Shown: one piece after another, positions 4,921-5,954 of the stretch
How the letters are laid out: the number at the start of each line of letters is the position of its first letter
Numbering within the stretch: the stretch's first letter is position 1
Assembly (NCBI GenBank): GCA_024276255.1
Contig: JAJRXO010000063.1
Coordinates: forward strand, 1-5,954
DNA length: 5,954 nucleotides
Origin: Chloroflexota bacterium
GTDB lineage: Bacteria; Chloroflexota; Anaerolineae; J102
Direction: 5' to 3'
Made by a program: the position numbers and the translations under genes
Notes under the pieces: model-generated
What the model saw: only the letters and a program-made list of their open reading frames with translations
Databases searched by the model: none
What the model was told of the DNA's origin: nothing

Positions 4921-5804
4921 TGCGACTGAGACGTTCCCTGCTGTACATGCCCGGCAGCGATTGGCGCAAGATAGTCAAGGCCGCCACCCGGTTGGACGCT
5001 GATTGTGTGTGCATGGATCTGGAAGATGGTGTGGCGCCTGAACGCAAGGCCGAGGCCCGCGAAACCGTGGCGCGGGCGCTGAATGAACTGGATTTTGGTC
5101 GCAGTGAACGGCTGGTGCGCATCAATGCCCTCGATTCAGAGCTGGCGGCAGCCGATCTGGCCGCAGTCATTCCCGCCCGGCCGGACGGCATCGTCGTCCC
5201 CAAGGCGGATAGCGGTGAACGCATCGCCGCCCTCGACGCCCGCATCCTGGAGCTGGAACGCGCGGCTGGCGTGGAATTGGGCAGCACCCGCCTGCTGGCG
5301 ATCATCGAGTCCGCGACCGGCGTCGTCAACTTACGTGAAATCAGCCAGGCCAGCCCCCGTCTGGTGGCGCTGATGTTCGGCGCCGAAGACTACAGCACCG
5401 ATGTGGGCGCTATCCGCACCCCCCAGGGCACCGAAGTGCTTTACGCTCGCAGCAAGGTCGTGGCTCACGCCGCCGCTTCGGGCGTGCAGGCCATCGATAT
5501 CGTGTTCACCGACTTCCGCGATGCGCAGGGCCTGGAGCGCCAGGCCCGGGAAGGGATGATCCTGGGCTTTGCCGGTAAACAGCTCATCCACCCCTCGCAG
5601 ATCGAGGTCGTCCATCGGGTATACATGCCCGATCCCGAAGAGATCGCCCGCGCCCAACGCCTGCTAGATGCGTTTCAGCAGCAACAGGCAGCGGGCAGCG
5701 GCGCCTTTGCCCTCGACGGCCGCATGATCGACATGCCGCTGGTCAAGCAGGCGCAGCGCGTCCTGGAACGGGCGCAGGCGGCCGCCGCCGCAGACAGGCA
5801 GTGA
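4920..5804 (+). CDS. CitE/HpcH-family beta-hydroxyacyl-CoA lyase, probable (R)-HMG-CoA lyase
   Basis: This 294-residue cytoplasmic TIM-barrel, Mg-dependent aldolase-type lyase probably cleaves 3-hydroxy-3-methylglutaryl-CoA to acetyl-CoA and acetoacetate. Motifs are RSLLYMPGSD (5-14), CMDLEDGVAPERKAEAR (31-47), LVRINA (65-70, with the conserved Arg68), VVPKAD (92-97), LLAIIESATGV (125-135, with probable Mg ligand E130), FGAEDYSTDVG (153-163, with probable Mg ligand D157), GKQLIHPSQIEVVHRVY (219-235) and the C-terminal lid DGRMIDMPLVKQAQRVLERA (266-285), whose Asp271 corresponds to the catalytic Asp in malyl-CoA and citramalyl-CoA lyases. Length fits stand-alone acyl-CoA lyases and not the citrate lyase complex, whose partner subunits are absent. 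Good ribosome site; start overlaps the hydratase stop by 1 nt. Rv2498c, which does both leucine and itaconate breakdown, is the relevant precedent; (S)-citramalyl-CoA or malyl-CoA lyase activity remains possible. Confidence 0.87.
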   Translation: MRLRRSLLYMPGSDWRKIVKAATRLDADCVCMDLEDGVAPERKAEARETVARALNELDFGRSERLVRINALDSELAAADLAAVIPARPDGIVVPKADSGERIAALDARILELERAAGVELGSTRLLAIIESATGVVNLREISQASPRLVALMFGAEDYSTDVGAIRTPQGTEVLYARSKVVAHAAASGVQAIDIVFTDFRDAQGLERQAREGMILGFAGKQLIHPSQIEVVHRVYMPDPEEIARAQRLLDAFQQQQAAGSGAFALDGRMIDMPLVKQAQRVLERAQAAAAADRQ

Positions 5805-5838
5805 GCTGCCGACGGGGATGATCCTGGCAGCCAAAAAA

Positions 5839-5954
5839 CTATCTTCCCCGCATGCCAAACAACAGGGGACTGAAATACGGAATCAGCCAGATCAGCCACA
5901 CGGTCACGCTGAACCTGTGAAAACTGTGAATCATGCGCTCGTCATGACGCCATA
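5839..5954 (-). CDS. C-terminal end of a small membrane protein, possibly HsmA-like (enters from the right edge)
   Basis: Reading leftward from the edge, one frame is open for 37 codons and ends at TAG (5841-5839). The tail is Trp-Arg-His-Asp-Glu-Arg, then IHSFHRFSV, then a hydrophobic stretch, TVWLIWLIPYFSPLLFGM, and a short basic end (RGR). This looks like the last transmembrane helix of an integral membrane protein with a basic C-terminus. The FHRFS..VWLIWLIPY pattern resembles, from memory, the end of HsmA-family (TIGR03987) membrane proteins, but the piece is too short to be sure. It converges on the lyase gene, with 34 nt between the stops. Confidence 0.55.
   Translation of the reverse strand, partial: WRHDERMIHSFHRFSVTVWLIWLIPYFSPLLFGMRGR

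Noticed and set aside
793..5804. Propionyl-CoA carboxylase plus 3-hydroxypropionate bi-cycle (mesaconyl-CoA hydratase and malyl-CoA lyase) interpretation
   Set aside because: The carboxyltransferase motifs (NITGFMVG, GGSFGAGNYGM, WMWPNARISVMGG) are of the MCC type and not the propionyl-CoA type, and no other bi-cycle gene is present. Kept only as an alternative substrate for the last two enzymes.
5805..5838. Hairpin GCTGCC...GGCAGC after the lyase stop, followed by CAAAAAA
   Set aside because: The 6-bp stem is real, but an A run follows it on the plus strand. On the minus strand the T run precedes the hairpin, so it is not an intrinsic terminator in either direction.
5845..5869. TCCCC...GGGGA stem before the T run on the minus strand
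   Set aside because: It has only 5 bp with a 15-nt loop, lies 7 nt from the T run and sits inside the coding end of the membrane-protein gene. Too weak to call a terminator.

Overview
The window is GC-rich, tightly packed bacterial DNA. It holds one complete five-gene operon on the + strand, flanked by two partial genes on the - strand. From left to right: (1) the N-terminal part of a secreted repeat (probable beta-propeller) protein, transcribed leftward off the window (515 to 1, -); (2) a 277-nt divergent promoter region (516-792); (3) an acyl-CoA carboxylase split over three genes, namely carboxyltransferase (793-2403), biotin carboxylase (2408-3910) and biotin carrier (3907-4392); (4) a MaoC-type hotdog hydratase (4462-4920); (5) a CitE/HpcH-type beta-hydroxyacyl-CoA lyase (4920-5804); (6) the C-terminal tail of a small membrane protein entering from the right on the - strand (5954 to 5839), convergent with the operon.

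The carboxyltransferase reads clearly as a 3-methylcrotonyl-CoA carboxylase (MCC) beta subunit, so the operon is best read as the lower half of leucine/isovalerate degradation. 3-methylcrotonyl-CoA is carboxylated to 3-methylglutaconyl-CoA, hydrated by the MaoC protein, and the resulting 3-hydroxy-3-methylglutaryl-CoA is cleaved by the CitE-like lyase to acetyl-CoA and acetoacetate. The classical Pseudomonas liu operon does the last two steps with a crotonase (LiuC) and a TIM-barrel HMG-CoA lyase of another family (LiuE). Here both are replaced by unrelated folds, as in the Mycobacterium tuberculosis Rv2498c-Rv2502c locus, whose lyase acts on the (R)-enantiomer of HMG-CoA. No acyl-CoA dehydrogenase, regulator or CoA transferase lies inside the window.

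The most notable structural features are these. The MCC alpha subunit is cut inside its linker (BT) domain into two ATGA-overlapping genes whose lengths (500 + 161 residues) add up to a normal single alpha chain. The first gene appears to be leaderless, with an extended -10 element ending 6 nt before its ATG and no Shine-Dalgarno. The MaoC protein has Asn where the usual hydratase motif has Asp.

Taxonomy cannot be settled from the window. The high GC, the separate biotin carrier, the leaderless start, the MaoC/CitE leucine route and a secreted repeat protein with a proline-rich linker and a VYLPY motif would fit Chloroflexota or a similar terrestrial or thermophilic group. A proteobacterium is the main alternative. 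This is inference only.
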